Source: Gammaproteobacteria bacterium
GTDB lineage: Bacteria > Pseudomonadota > Gammaproteobacteria > SZUA-229
Direction of reading: 5' to 3'
NCBI GenBank assembly: GCA_030148865.1
Contig: JASBSR010000022.1
Location: 1-59,294, forward strand
Length of the DNA: 59,294 nt
Shown here: positions 1 to 8,602 of the stretch, piece after piece
How the letters are laid out: every line of letters begins with the position of its first letter
Numbering within the stretch: the first letter of the stretch is position 1
Notes under the pieces: model-generated
Seen by the model: only the letters and a program-made list of their open reading frames with translations
Databases searched by the model: none
What the model was told of the DNA's origin: nothing
Translations under genes and position numbers: made by a program

Positions 1-1418
1 TCATAGGTTAGTTCTTAAGCGCTATCCAAAAACAGGCTCCAGATTCAATTTAAGTCGCCCAGACACTTTATCCCGTTTTGGATGGGCTCGTGTTGCATTG
101 TTAGCCAAATATTGTAGTGCACAGCTAACTGCACGCCTGAGTTTTCGCCTGTGATGTAATAGCGCTCGAAAAATATCAGTGAGCACATAACGGAGAGACA
201 TAGCCGTTTTGCGTGTCGAAATAGCAACCTGATACATTCGCTGTGCGGCATAGGCCAAAAACCGTTTTAATACAGCTGCACACAGGGCGGCCCAAATAAG
301 TCCCTCGGCTATAGGCGTTTTCTTCGTATCAAAGGCGTGTAAATTGGCATACGATTTCCATTCTTTGAACATGAGCTCAATTTGCCAGCGTAGTCGATAG
401 GCATCACATAGTTGTTCGACCGAAAAATCATCTCGAGGAAGGTTGCTCACCAGGTAGCGGGGATGTTTTTTCTTCTGATTCCAGGTCATAACCAGTCGAG
501 CATCAAGGGTGTACTGTTTAGTTGTCCAGTTCACATCCAGATCGAGCGTCTTGTATCGACCAAACTGATTTTTGACATCGTTCAACCTCTTGCCCCGCCA
601 CGTTTTGATTTCACGACCATTTTTGTGAAAAGCATGGCGTATAAGCGGATTGAGCGTGCCTTTTGCCTTGATCAGAAAATGTCCACCCTGCTCAGCTATT
701 TCGGCCATGTAATGCTTGATAAAAAACATCCTGTCGGCCATGAGCAACCCCCCTGTGATGGTCTCCGCTTCGGGTGCATAGTGCACCTCTGAATTGGTAT
801 CCGGAGTCAATGTGATTATTTGGGGCGTTTCAGTAAATAGATCCAGGCTAACGTGAAGCTCTACAGCAGCAGGGCTTATTTTATTGAAACGTCCCGGGAA
901 AATTTTATGCAACGCGGGTTTCAGAGAAAATGAACTCCCATCATGTAGCAAAATATGATTAAACCGTGAAAAGGGTGTCTTGTCTTTAAAACGCAGCGCT
1001 TCTTCACTCAGTTTTTCCATTAACCGACCACATAAAGCCATCATAAATTCGGGAAATGCCTTTTTGGCTAACTGATTGTGAAACGGTTTATATTGAACCG
1101 TTTCTCCATGTAGACCATTGAACGCCCTCAATATATCGGCAAGTGTCTCTATGCGCCCTGTACTCAATGATTCCATAAGGGCGATGCCTAACCGATAAGG
1201 TGTGACGATACGTCGACGTTGACAAAATCCTGTTTGCTCACCCAGCGTCTCCAGTTCTTCTTCACTAAATGCCTGTTTAAACTTTTTCATTACCTTGTTA
1301 AGCTGTTTCTGTCTCATCCGGTCAACCTCGATCTTTGTGTAGTTACTTTGATCTGATCGGGTGAGACTCAATAAGTTCCTGATTTCGTGAAATTATTTTC
1401 TAAAGATCCTACCTATGA
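1..1418 (-). mobile_element. IS4-family insertion sequence, both ends visible
   Basis: The element holds one transposase gene and is bounded by imperfect terminal inverted repeats. The left end starts TCATAGGTTAGTTCTT at base 1. The right end, read on the minus strand from 1418, starts TCATAGGTAGGATCTT, a match at 13 of 16 positions. The left flank is outside the window, so a target duplication cannot be checked, and the true left tip could lie a few bases further out. The right tip lies 75 bp from the hybC stop codon. A window edge lying exactly on an IS end suggests a contig break at a multicopy repeat. Confidence 0.85.
22..1371 (-). CDS. IS4-family DDE transposase
   Basis: A 449-residue transposase that would cut and paste the surrounding IS. 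The catalytic triad of the IS4 family is visible: an Asp in LLHDGSSFSL (about residue 143), an Asp in LLMADRMFF (about 213), and the family signature Y-(2)-R-(3)-E-(6)-K in YRLRWQIELMFKEWK (about residues 325-340). The reading frame is full length without frameshifts, so the element may be active. The gene starts 47 bp inside the right inverted repeat and stops about 20 bp inside the left one, the compact layout expected of an IS. Family membership is secure; the subgroup is not assigned. Confidence 0.93.
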   Translation of the reverse strand: MSLTRSDQSNYTKIEVDRMRQKQLNKVMKKFKQAFSEEELETLGEQTGFCQRRRIVTPYRLGIALMESLSTGRIETLADILRAFNGLHGETVQYKPFHNQLAKKAFPEFMMALCGRLMEKLSEEALRFKDKTPFSRFNHILLHDGSSFSLKPALHKIFPGRFNKISPAAVELHVSLDLFTETPQIITLTPDTNSEVHYAPEAETITGGLLMADRMFFIKHYMAEIAEQGGHFLIKAKGTLNPLIRHAFHKNGREIKTWRGKRLNDVKNQFGRYKTLDLDVNWTTKQYTLDARLVMTWNQKKKHPRYLVSNLPRDDFSVEQLCDAYRLRWQIELMFKEWKSYANLHAFDTKKTPIAEGLIWAALCAAVLKRFLAYAAQRMYQVAISTRKTAMSLRYVLTDIFRALLHHRRKLRRAVSCALQYLANNATRAHPKRDKVSGRLKLNLEPVFG

Positions 1419-1454
1419 AAGTATGATAGAGAAACACGGGGCCTTTCCTGTCAT
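1413..1454 (-). pseudogene. Start of a gene after hybC, cut off by the IS end
   Basis: Thirty-nine bases after the hybC stop codon an ATG (1454-1452) follows a purine-rich AGAGGAAGA ribosome-binding stretch. It opens a frame reading MTGKAPCFSIIL. The next bases, TCA TAG, are the tip of the insertion sequence and close the frame. In hyb operons the gene after hybC is usually the maturation protease hybD, whose product begins with a short hydrophobic strand (ILVLG-type) before a Gly-Asn motif. The visible residues are compatible with such a start but far too few to identify it. The rest of the gene would lie beyond the window. Confidence 0.4.
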
Positions 1455-1493
1455 TCTTCCTCTGCGAATCTTCACGTCCTTTGCGATAAATAT

Positions 1494-3197
1494 TTACAGG
1501 GCTTTGACCTTGATAATTTCCTGCTGTTCGGTATCGACCATGTGAATGGCGCAGGCGATACAGGGGTCGAAGGAATGCACGGTGCGCAGAACTTCCAACG
1601 GCTTATCGGGATCGGCGATAGGCGTGTTCAATAGTGCAACTTCATACGGCCCCGGCTCATCGTCGGCATCGCGTGGACCGGCATTCCAGGTACTGGGTAC
1701 CACCGCCTGGTAGTTTTTGATCTTGCCCTTTTCGATAACTACCCAGTGCGAGAGCGCGCCGCGCGGTGCCTGATGAAAACCCACGCCTCTGATCTCGCCT
1801 TCGGGGAACTCGGGGGCATTGAAAGTTTCCACGTCACCCGTGCCAACATTGTCCACCAGTCTCTGCCATTGATCCTGCAATGTATCAAGCATCACCGCAC
1901 AACGCACTGCTCGGGCGGCATGCCGACCGATGGTGGAATGAATCGCGGAGAAAGGAATATCGGGATTCTTCGATACCGCCTTGAGCGTTGCCATCACCTG
2001 GTTCAGATATTTTTTATAGCCCGCATGACCACTGGCCACGCCCACCAGCACATCAGCCAGCGGCCCAACCTCGGCACGCTGACCATAGAAGGTCGGTGCC
2101 TTGACCCAGGAATATTGACCATTCTCGTGAAAATCATTGTAAGCCGGTTCGGTCTCGCCCTGCCAGGGATGCAGGGCTTTATCGCCTTTATACCAGGCAT
2201 GTTTGGAACTCTCCGCTACACCGTCACGGAAATAGGCATCATCAAAAGAAGTGATCGGCTTCAGTGAAGCGAGATCGGCATTTTCGATATAGCCACCGGG
2301 CAAGGCAAACTGCGTTGCCTTGCTGTCCAGCGGACAGTCCGGCACGCTCAGGTAGTTTTTCACGCCGCCACCGATAGCCGCCCAGTCCAGATAGAACGCA
2401 CCAATAGCGGGAACGTCAACCAGATAGGTAGACTTGACGAACTGATCCAGCTTGTCGATGAAGTGTTTCATTAACATCAGGCGCTCGATATTCAACACTG
2501 ACGGCGCATCGTGACCAATAGAATTACTCACGCCACCGACGGCCACGTTCTGAATATGTGGCGTCTTGCCTCCCAGGATCGCCACCACCTTGCTGGCGTA
2601 ATTCTGTACATCCAGTGCTTGCAGGTAGTGCGCCACACCCAATAAATTCACTTCCGGCGGCAACTTCATCGCCGGATGTCCCCAGTAGCCACTGGCGAAC
2701 GGCCCGAGCTGACCACTACCAACGAAGGTCTTCAGCCGGTCCTGCACCGCCTTCATTTCATGCGCGCCATTTAAAGGCCAGTCTGACAGCGATTCAGCCA
2801 GTTTGGCCGTGGCGACCGGATCGGCATCCAGTGCGGAAACCACGTCCACCCAGTCCACTGCGGAAAGATGGTAGAAGTGGACGATATGATCCTGAACCGC
2901 ATGTGCAGTCTGAATGATGTTGCGAATCAGCTGCGCATTCAACGGCACTTCCAGGTTTAGCGCATTTTCCACCGCCCGCACCGAGGTGATCGCATGCACC
3001 GTAGTACAGACGCCACAAAAACGCTGCGTGTAGGTCCAGGCCTCACGCGGATCGCGGCCAACTAAAATCTTTTCAATACCGCGCCACATCTGGCCAGACG
3101 ACCAGGCCTTGTTTACCTTGCCGTTATCCACTTCCACATCGATGCGAAGATGGCCTTCGATTCGGGTAATCGGGTCAACCGTAATACGTGTAGTCAC
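1494..3197 (-). CDS. hybC: [NiFe]-hydrogenase large subunit (HybC type)
   Basis: Carries the NiFe(CN)2CO active site that splits H2 on the periplasmic side. The N-terminal RFCGVCTTVH motif and the C-terminal DPCIACAIH motif supply the four cysteines holding the metals. A 15-residue tail (MVDTEQQEIIKVKAL) follows the last His, so the protein is made as a precursor needing a HybD-type protease, which is not in this window. I prefer the GTG at 3197, eight bases after AGGAG, over the in-frame TTG at 3203, which sits only two bases away from it. That gives 567 residues, the length of E. coli HybC. It is the last gene of hybOABC, 28 bp after hybB. Confidence 0.95.
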   Translation of the reverse strand: MTTRITVDPITRIEGHLRIDVEVDNGKVNKAWSSGQMWRGIEKILVGRDPREAWTYTQRFCGVCTTVHAITSVRAVENALNLEVPLNAQLIRNIIQTAHAVQDHIVHFYHLSAVDWVDVVSALDADPVATAKLAESLSDWPLNGAHEMKAVQDRLKTFVGSGQLGPFASGYWGHPAMKLPPEVNLLGVAHYLQALDVQNYASKVVAILGGKTPHIQNVAVGGVSNSIGHDAPSVLNIERLMLMKHFIDKLDQFVKSTYLVDVPAIGAFYLDWAAIGGGVKNYLSVPDCPLDSKATQFALPGGYIENADLASLKPITSFDDAYFRDGVAESSKHAWYKGDKALHPWQGETEPAYNDFHENGQYSWVKAPTFYGQRAEVGPLADVLVGVASGHAGYKKYLNQVMATLKAVSKNPDIPFSAIHSTIGRHAARAVRCAVMLDTLQDQWQRLVDNVGTGDVETFNAPEFPEGEIRGVGFHQAPRGALSHWVVIEKGKIKNYQAVVPSTWNAGPRDADDEPGPYEVALLNTPIADPDKPLEVLRTVHSFDPCIACAIHMVDTEQQEIIKVKAL

Positions 3198-3225
3198 AAT
3201 CAAATCTCCTCAAAATATTCTTGTT

Positions 3226-4365
3226 TTATGCATGCTCTTCACGATGCAGTACGGGCAGTGTCTTGACCAGAACCAGATACGCCATAATCTCGAATGAGAC
3301 GACACCAAGAGTTACCATAATCTCGGGCACGGATGGAAAATAGCTATAGCCAACGCCTGGATTTAAGGTGAACAGAAAAGCATCGAAGCGATAAAGCGCG
3401 CCCCCCAGCAACATAGAGACTGCGGCGATTAATAACTTTCCGCCATCGTTTCGATTCACCGGCGAGGCCAGGATAAACACGGGAATTAAAAACAGCACCG
3501 TCTCAATCAAATAAAGCAGCGTAGCCCGATCACCGGCAAACAGCTGATCCAGATTTCCCTGCACCACCAGCAACACGGTTCGAACAAGCAGGAAGCTAAT
3601 CAACAAGCCCAGAATAATCTTGCCCAGCCCGGCCAGCAGTGAGGTTTCCGACGCACGCCTAAAACCGACTGTGGAAAACGAAGCTTCAAAAATGACGATG
3701 GAAAATCCCATAATCAATGCGCTCAGCAGGGCCAGCAATGGCTGGAACTGCCAGCTTTGCCAGAGTGGATGCACCTTTTGCCCCATCACGATCAACAGCG
3801 AGCCGAGAGAAGATTGATGCATGGTCGGCAACAGCATGCCCAGGGCGATAAAGAAGAACAGCAACTTGTTGAGTGTTTTCAATAGTCCTTTCGCACCTAT
3901 TTTCTCCAGATAGACCGGTGCAAATTCCAGTGCCAGAACCAGAATATAGGCGGAGACACAAAGTCCTACCTCCAGCATCACCGAGTTGAAGTTCCAGTTC
4001 CAGGGCAAAAATATTTCGTAAAACTGCCACCAGCGCCCCATATCGAAAAAGGCACCAAAACCACCCATCGCATAGCCCAGCAGGCTGGCGAGAATGGCGG
4101 GTCTGACCAACGGATGATACTGACCCTTGTTGAAGACATAGACCGTGAAGGCCAACGCGTAGCCGCCACAGGCGAAGGCAGTGCCAATCACGACGTCATA
4201 CACTACCCAGATCCCCCAGGCAAAACCACCATTGAGGTTGCTGGCCGCGCCCATGCCAAAGATGAAGCGTTGCGCCATGAAGTAGAGGCTGATCAGAAAT
4301 ATGACGGCGAAAAAAATAAACGGTGCGGTCAATATTCGCCCTCCGAGCGGTTTATAGGCGCTCAT
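3226..4365 (-). CDS. hybB: Hydrogenase integral membrane subunit HybB (NrfD family)
   Basis: A 379-residue, very hydrophobic protein with roughly ten membrane segments, of the NrfD/PsrC family that passes electrons between a periplasmic iron-sulfur partner and the quinone pool. It begins with a short polar stretch (MSAYKPLGG) and the first helix follows at about residues 13-33. The start overlaps the end of hybA by four bases, which implies translational coupling. Position between hybA and hybC matches E. coli hybOABC and identifies it as HybB rather than another NrfD relative. HybB would anchor the complex and reduce quinone. Confidence 0.92.
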   Translation of the reverse strand: MSAYKPLGGRILTAPFIFFAVIFLISLYFMAQRFIFGMGAASNLNGGFAWGIWVVYDVVIGTAFACGGYALAFTVYVFNKGQYHPLVRPAILASLLGYAMGGFGAFFDMGRWWQFYEIFLPWNWNFNSVMLEVGLCVSAYILVLALEFAPVYLEKIGAKGLLKTLNKLLFFFIALGMLLPTMHQSSLGSLLIVMGQKVHPLWQSWQFQPLLALLSALIMGFSIVIFEASFSTVGFRRASETSLLAGLGKIILGLLISFLLVRTVLLVVQGNLDQLFAGDRATLLYLIETVLFLIPVFILASPVNRNDGGKLLIAAVSMLLGGALYRFDAFLFTLNPGVGYSYFPSVPEIMVTLGVVSFEIMAYLVLVKTLPVLHREEHA

Positions 4366-5333
4366 AATTCACCTCCGTCATTATCGTCATCGGTATTGCG
4401 GCGCACCACATAGGTCAGCCCTGCCAGAGCAATAGCCGGCAGGGCCATGTAGTTGTAAAGCGTATGTTGAACTCCCTCGGCAATCGAGGCTGGTGAACGT
4501 TCGCCAAGTGGCGGCATACCGAGTTTGTCGAAGGGCACGGCTGATATATGCATGACATTGGTTCCCCCTGCTTCTTTCTCGCCCCAGATATGCGACTGAT
4601 AAACGGGCACCGCTTTTTCGTGGTGACTATAGGGCTTGCTGACATTGCCGCGCGGATAGTTATAGATTTCACCCGGCTTCAGTGCCATACGCCGTTTCGC
4701 CTCGGCCAGCAGTGCCTTGCGCGGTCCAAACAGGGTGGCGCCGGTGGGACAGACTTCAGCACAACCGGTCAACTGACCTTTATCGACACGTTCCAGTCCG
4801 GCCTGATTACACATCTGGCACTTCTGAATCTGGCCAAAGGTCTTGTTATATTCAAACTGCGGTACATCGTAAGGACAGCCCACCATGCAGTTACGGCAAC
4901 CGATACAGACTTCAGGATGATGCGTCACGATGCCGGTAAGCGGACTTCTGCGCATAGCCGTAACCGGACAAACCGAGACGCAACCAGGATCGACACAATG
5001 CATGCAACTGCGTTTCTCAAAACAGAAACCATTAACCTTCGCATCCTTGACCTCGGCCGTTCCATTTTTATAGACCTTAATCACATTCAGCGTCTTACCG
5101 GACAGGCCGCGTGCCGAATCCCAGGTGGTTTTATCGCCCTCGATCACCGGCGGCATGTGGTTAACCTCTTTGCACTTTGCCACGCAGGCCTTGCAACCAA
5201 TGCACAGGGTTGAATCGAACAACATGCCCACCGCATGTTCAGGTGGCTGCAGATTGGGCCTCGCCTGAGCGGCACCGGCGCTACAGAGGGCCGCACCCGC
5301 CGCAGCCGCTTTGAGAAAATCTCTACGTTTCAT
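4362..5333 (-). CDS. hybA: Hydrogenase iron-sulfur subunit HybA
   Basis: A 323-residue ferredoxin-type protein carrying electrons from the small subunit to HybB. A twin-arginine signal (MKRRDFLKAAAAGAALCSAG) starts the protein. Four cysteine groups for [4Fe-4S] clusters follow: CIGCKACVAKC, CMHCVDPGCVSVC, CIGCRNCMVGC and CQMCNQAGLE...CAEVC. A single hydrophobic segment near the C-terminus (about residues 291-307) would anchor it in the membrane, as in E. coli HybA. The gene begins nine bases after the hybO stop, with a GGGGG ribosome-binding stretch, and overlaps hybB by four bases. No key cysteine appears to be missing. Confidence 0.93.
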   Translation of the reverse strand: MKRRDFLKAAAAGAALCSAGAAQARPNLQPPEHAVGMLFDSTLCIGCKACVAKCKEVNHMPPVIEGDKTTWDSARGLSGKTLNVIKVYKNGTAEVKDAKVNGFCFEKRSCMHCVDPGCVSVCPVTAMRRSPLTGIVTHHPEVCIGCRNCMVGCPYDVPQFEYNKTFGQIQKCQMCNQAGLERVDKGQLTGCAEVCPTGATLFGPRKALLAEAKRRMALKPGEIYNYPRGNVSKPYSHHEKAVPVYQSHIWGEKEAGGTNVMHISAVPFDKLGMPPLGERSPASIAEGVQHTLYNYMALPAIALAGLTYVVRRNTDDDNDGGEL

Positions 5334-5342
5334 AGCGCCCCC

Positions 5343-6479
5343 TCAATCCTGTTGATCGCCTGAACCGGAGGAGTTTTTATCCCCCAGTTTTTTGACTGTG
5401 ACTGCACTGGCACCCACTGCCACACCCACGGCGGCCCCTGCCAGGGCTGCCGCTCCGGCACTCAGGCCGCCAGTCTTTTGTCGATCCTGGATTTTCGGGA
5501 AGGTATTAGGCGGCGTCAATGTCTTGAGATCGGCCAGACTGAAGAGGGGCTTGGTAAAACCTACCCCGCCTTCGGAACAACCAAAACAGGGATGGCCGAC
5601 ACCGACTGGCCAGACACCGCCACCGATATTGTTGTATTCCAGACTGGGACAGTTGTTATAGGTTTCCGGGCCTTTGCAACCCAGTTTATAAAGACAGTAA
5701 CCCTTGCGATGACCTTCATCGCCAAACTCATTGGCGAAACGACCGGCATCGAAGTGAGGTCGACGATAACAGTTTTCGTGGATCAAACGACCATAAGCCC
5801 ATTGGGGACGCATCTTTTCATCCAGCGGTGGCAACTTGCCATAGGTAACAAAGAACAGCACCGTGCCAACAAAATTAGCCGGGTTGGGCGGACAGCCGGG
5901 GATGGTTACCACTGGTTTACCCTTTAGTACCTGTGGCGCACCCTGTGCCCCGGTCGGGTTAGGCGTTGCCGACTGTACTCCTCCCCAGCTGGAACAAGAT
6001 CCATAGGCAACGATCGCCGCCGCATGTTCGGCCGCCTCACGCGTCAGATCCAACATGGTCTCACCGGCAATCTTGCAATAAATCCCCTTATCCTTGACCG
6101 GAATAGCGCCTTCAATTACCAACAGGTATTTGCCTGCATTTTCGCGCATGGATTTTTTCTTGACCGCTTCAACCTGATGCCCTGCTCCAGCATCCAGTGT
6201 CTGGTGGTAATCCAGTGAAATCAGATCGAGAATAAGGTGGGCCAGCGAAGGCTGTTCAGAACGCAGCAAGGCCTCGGTGGGGCCGGTACACTCCTGCCCG
6301 TGCAACCAGATAACCGGCGGCCGGCGTTTGGGATCGGCCACTGCCTTTGCCATCGCCATGGCCGCACTGGTGGGCAAACCCAGCGACGCCGCCACGCCTG
6401 TACAGAACTTCAGAAAGGTTCGGCGAGAAACCCCCAGCCGTTTTTCCACTTCTGAAAAATCAAATTCTTTCTCCGCCAT
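5343..6479 (-). CDS. hybO: [NiFe]-hydrogenase small subunit (HybO type), proximal-cluster Cys replaced
   Basis: A 378-residue small subunit holding the iron-sulfur relay. It has a twin-arginine signal (SRRTFLKFC, residues 18-26), cluster motifs GSCSSWGG, GCPPNP, HENC, GYCLYKLGC, YNNCPS and HPCFGC, and a C-terminal membrane helix after GGLSAG. The first gene of hybOABC, it follows GGGGAG eight bases before the ATG. One feature is odd: the N-terminal proximal-cluster motif, ECTGCTE in E. coli HybO, reads ECTGPTE here. Cys64 is present but residue 67 is Pro, encoded CCC at 6279-6281; reverting to a Cys codon would need two base changes. Family assignment is secure; whether the cluster still forms is unknown. 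Confidence 0.94.
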   Translation of the reverse strand: MAEKEFDFSEVEKRLGVSRRTFLKFCTGVAASLGLPTSAAMAMAKAVADPKRRPPVIWLHGQECTGPTEALLRSEQPSLAHLILDLISLDYHQTLDAGAGHQVEAVKKKSMRENAGKYLLVIEGAIPVKDKGIYCKIAGETMLDLTREAAEHAAAIVAYGSCSSWGGVQSATPNPTGAQGAPQVLKGKPVVTIPGCPPNPANFVGTVLFFVTYGKLPPLDEKMRPQWAYGRLIHENCYRRPHFDAGRFANEFGDEGHRKGYCLYKLGCKGPETYNNCPSLEYNNIGGGVWPVGVGHPCFGCSEGGVGFTKPLFSLADLKTLTPPNTFPKIQDRQKTGGLSAGAAALAGAAVGVAVGASAVTVKKLGDKNSSGSGDQQD

Positions 6480-6798
6480 TTGTCATTCTCCCCGGTTAGC
6501 CAATATTTGCACATGGATACATCACCTGAGCACGCTACAGATACTCAGAAAAAAAACTTTCCACACAGGAACACATGCAACAAAATTTTTTTATCGCCAA
6601 TCTTTATTAGGTACGCGAACGATAGCCAGCAATAGTCATGCCGACTTTTTATTATTATTAGATATCAGTGTATTAAGTGATTCTGGACGGCGAGCCAGGT
6701 TATGGCTTATGGAAATAAATTAACGGATATACAGACAAAGCGGAAGCCATGTTTCCAGTTGCCCGTTTTATGATTCAAAGTCGATCATGCTTTATATA
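6480..6798. other. Intergenic region upstream of hybO
   Basis: About 320 bases between the hybO start and the sbcB stop, AT-rich in the middle (6540-6660). It should contain the hyb operon promoter. I found no convincing FNR-type (TTGAT-N4-ATCAA) or sigma-54 (GG-N10-GC) site and no small gene with a good ribosome-binding site. Confidence 0.4.
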
Positions 6799-8259
6799 TT
6801 ACACATTCAGCTCATTTTCAAGATACGCCCCCCATTGTTGCAACTCATGTAACACCTGTTTCTGTTTATCCGCAAGCTGATCATCTTGCAGGCGTACAGC
6901 CAGAATCTGTTTAAATGATTCAAGATTCAGTGAATCATCTCCCTCCTTGTTTTCAAATTTATGTCGCCGATAGTCATTCCAGCGCAGACGTTCACTCTCA
7001 GACAGCGTCTGCGGATAGTTTCGCGCACGATACCTGAACAACATTTCAGGAAGACGGTCGTCTTTAAAATCAAACTCGGCACTGGCAAGTTCATCCGCAC
7101 TCAACTGACGTAACTGTTCCATGCGCTGTTTGTCTTCATCGCTGAAAAACCCGCCTCCATATAAATTTTTATCCGGATCGTTTTCCTGCGGAAAAGGATT
7201 ATGACTAAAAACCGTGTGTAGCTTTTGTTTTATTTCCTGTTGTAGAAGGGGTGAACTCTGCAACAGTTGGAGATGCTGTAAATGTTGCGTCTGATCGATA
7301 TCCAGACGCCGAGCTGAGGCTTCATCCAGTGTGTTAACAGGAACGATAACAGGACATTTATTGATCTGGACAGTTTTAAGCGGGATACGCTCAACACCTT
7401 CAGGCAACTTTTCTTTCGGTGTGTAGAGACGTTCAATAATTTCATCCGCCGAAAGATTAATCAAATCCTCAGGCGAATAGCGGAGATTATAAACAATAAC
7501 GCCGTTTTTATTGCTCGGGTGCGGGGCAAGCGGATAAACCATAGCTGTATTGAAAACTTCACCGGGATACATGCCTGAAGTATGTAGCACCGCCTGAGGT
7601 TTAAACAAATTAAGCATTTGCGACAGTTTCTGCTTGCTTCTGTGTTCGAATACAAAGTTAAATAACTTCCGCTGTTTCTGTTTGATTAATTTGGCCAGGG
7701 CAATAGTGGCATAAACATCGGACAGGGCATCGTGTGCAGCTTCATGCGCAATTCCGTTTGCTTTTGTCAGCAACTCCAGGCGATTGCTGACAAGCCCCTG
7801 ATCATCAACCGGCCATTCGATACCAGCGGGGCGAAGAGCTCGGGTCAACCTGACCAGGTCAATAATATCCCAGCGGGAACAGCAGTTCTGCCATTCCCGC
7901 GCATAGGGGTCAAAAAAATTTCGATACAAACTATAGCGAGTAAATTCATCATCGAAACGGATATTATTAAAGCCTGTTACACAGGTGTTGGGAATTGAAA
8001 ACTGCTGCAGAATACGGCCAATAAACTCAGCCTCGATCAAACCTGTCTGTACCGTTTTTTGTGGTGTAATCCCGGTAATCAAACAGGCTTCCGGATTAGG
8101 CAGCACATCGTCGGCAGCTTTGCAGTAGATGTCGATGGGCTCGCCGATAACATTAAAATCCATATCCGTTCGAACACCGGCAAACTGTGCGATTCGATCA
8201 ACTCGCGGATCAATGCCAAAGGTTTCGTAGTCATACCAGTAAAAACTGTGTGCGGGCAT
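6799..8259 (-). CDS. sbcB: Exodeoxyribonuclease I
   Basis: Single-strand 3'-to-5' DNA exonuclease acting in recombination and mismatch repair. The 486-residue protein starts with a DnaQ-fold nuclease domain: motif I YDYETFG (Asp10, Glu12), motif II around GFNNIRFDDEF, and motif III HDALSDVYATI with the catalytic His and Asp of the DEDDh class. The remaining half matches the SH3-like and C-terminal helical domains that wrap DNA in ExoI. Length is close to the 475 residues of the E. coli enzyme. It stands alone between hyb and the YeiH cluster, in the same direction as hyb but 320 bp away. Confidence 0.95.
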   Translation of the reverse strand: MPAHSFYWYDYETFGIDPRVDRIAQFAGVRTDMDFNVIGEPIDIYCKAADDVLPNPEACLITGITPQKTVQTGLIEAEFIGRILQQFSIPNTCVTGFNNIRFDDEFTRYSLYRNFFDPYAREWQNCCSRWDIIDLVRLTRALRPAGIEWPVDDQGLVSNRLELLTKANGIAHEAAHDALSDVYATIALAKLIKQKQRKLFNFVFEHRSKQKLSQMLNLFKPQAVLHTSGMYPGEVFNTAMVYPLAPHPSNKNGVIVYNLRYSPEDLINLSADEIIERLYTPKEKLPEGVERIPLKTVQINKCPVIVPVNTLDEASARRLDIDQTQHLQHLQLLQSSPLLQQEIKQKLHTVFSHNPFPQENDPDKNLYGGGFFSDEDKQRMEQLRQLSADELASAEFDFKDDRLPEMLFRYRARNYPQTLSESERLRWNDYRRHKFENKEGDDSLNLESFKQILAVRLQDDQLADKQKQVLHELQQWGAYLENELNV

Positions 8260-8602
8260 ATTTTAATCTCTGTGGTTTGTCATTTTCTGTAGCTTGCTAC
8301 GGCACACAATAACCTGCAAGAAATGAATCATTTACAAATGAATAAACTATACTAGAGTATTAACAATTAACGTCACTAAAACTACACTTAATAATCTTCA
8401 TATATAATTATACGCTTGTTGTAATAGTCTGGCGATTATGCGTGAATAGTTCATTGGTAAACGTTACTCAGCTCGTGAGAAAAGCAAGAAGCATATCTTG
8501 CCTATGCAGAAATAGTTAATAACAAGAACAAGTTAGTTTAAATCAATTGTTAATAATTTAATAAAAAACTGATAATCATTGCTGTCTGAGGAGGACTCTA
8601 CC
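8260..8602. promoter_or_regulatory. AT-rich divergent intergenic region sbcB / YeiH gene
   Basis: About 340 strongly AT-rich bases between two divergent genes, so promoters for both directions must lie here. A short inverted repeat ATACT-AG-AGTAT occurs at 8349-8360. No recognised operator was found. The last 15 bases hold the GAGGAG ribosome-binding site of the downstream gene (8588-8593). Confidence 0.35.

Noticed and set aside
6480..6640. Possible sigma-54 or FNR promoter for hyb
   Set aside because: GG and GC in the best candidate are not ten bases apart, and no TTGAT-N4-ATCAA pattern is present.
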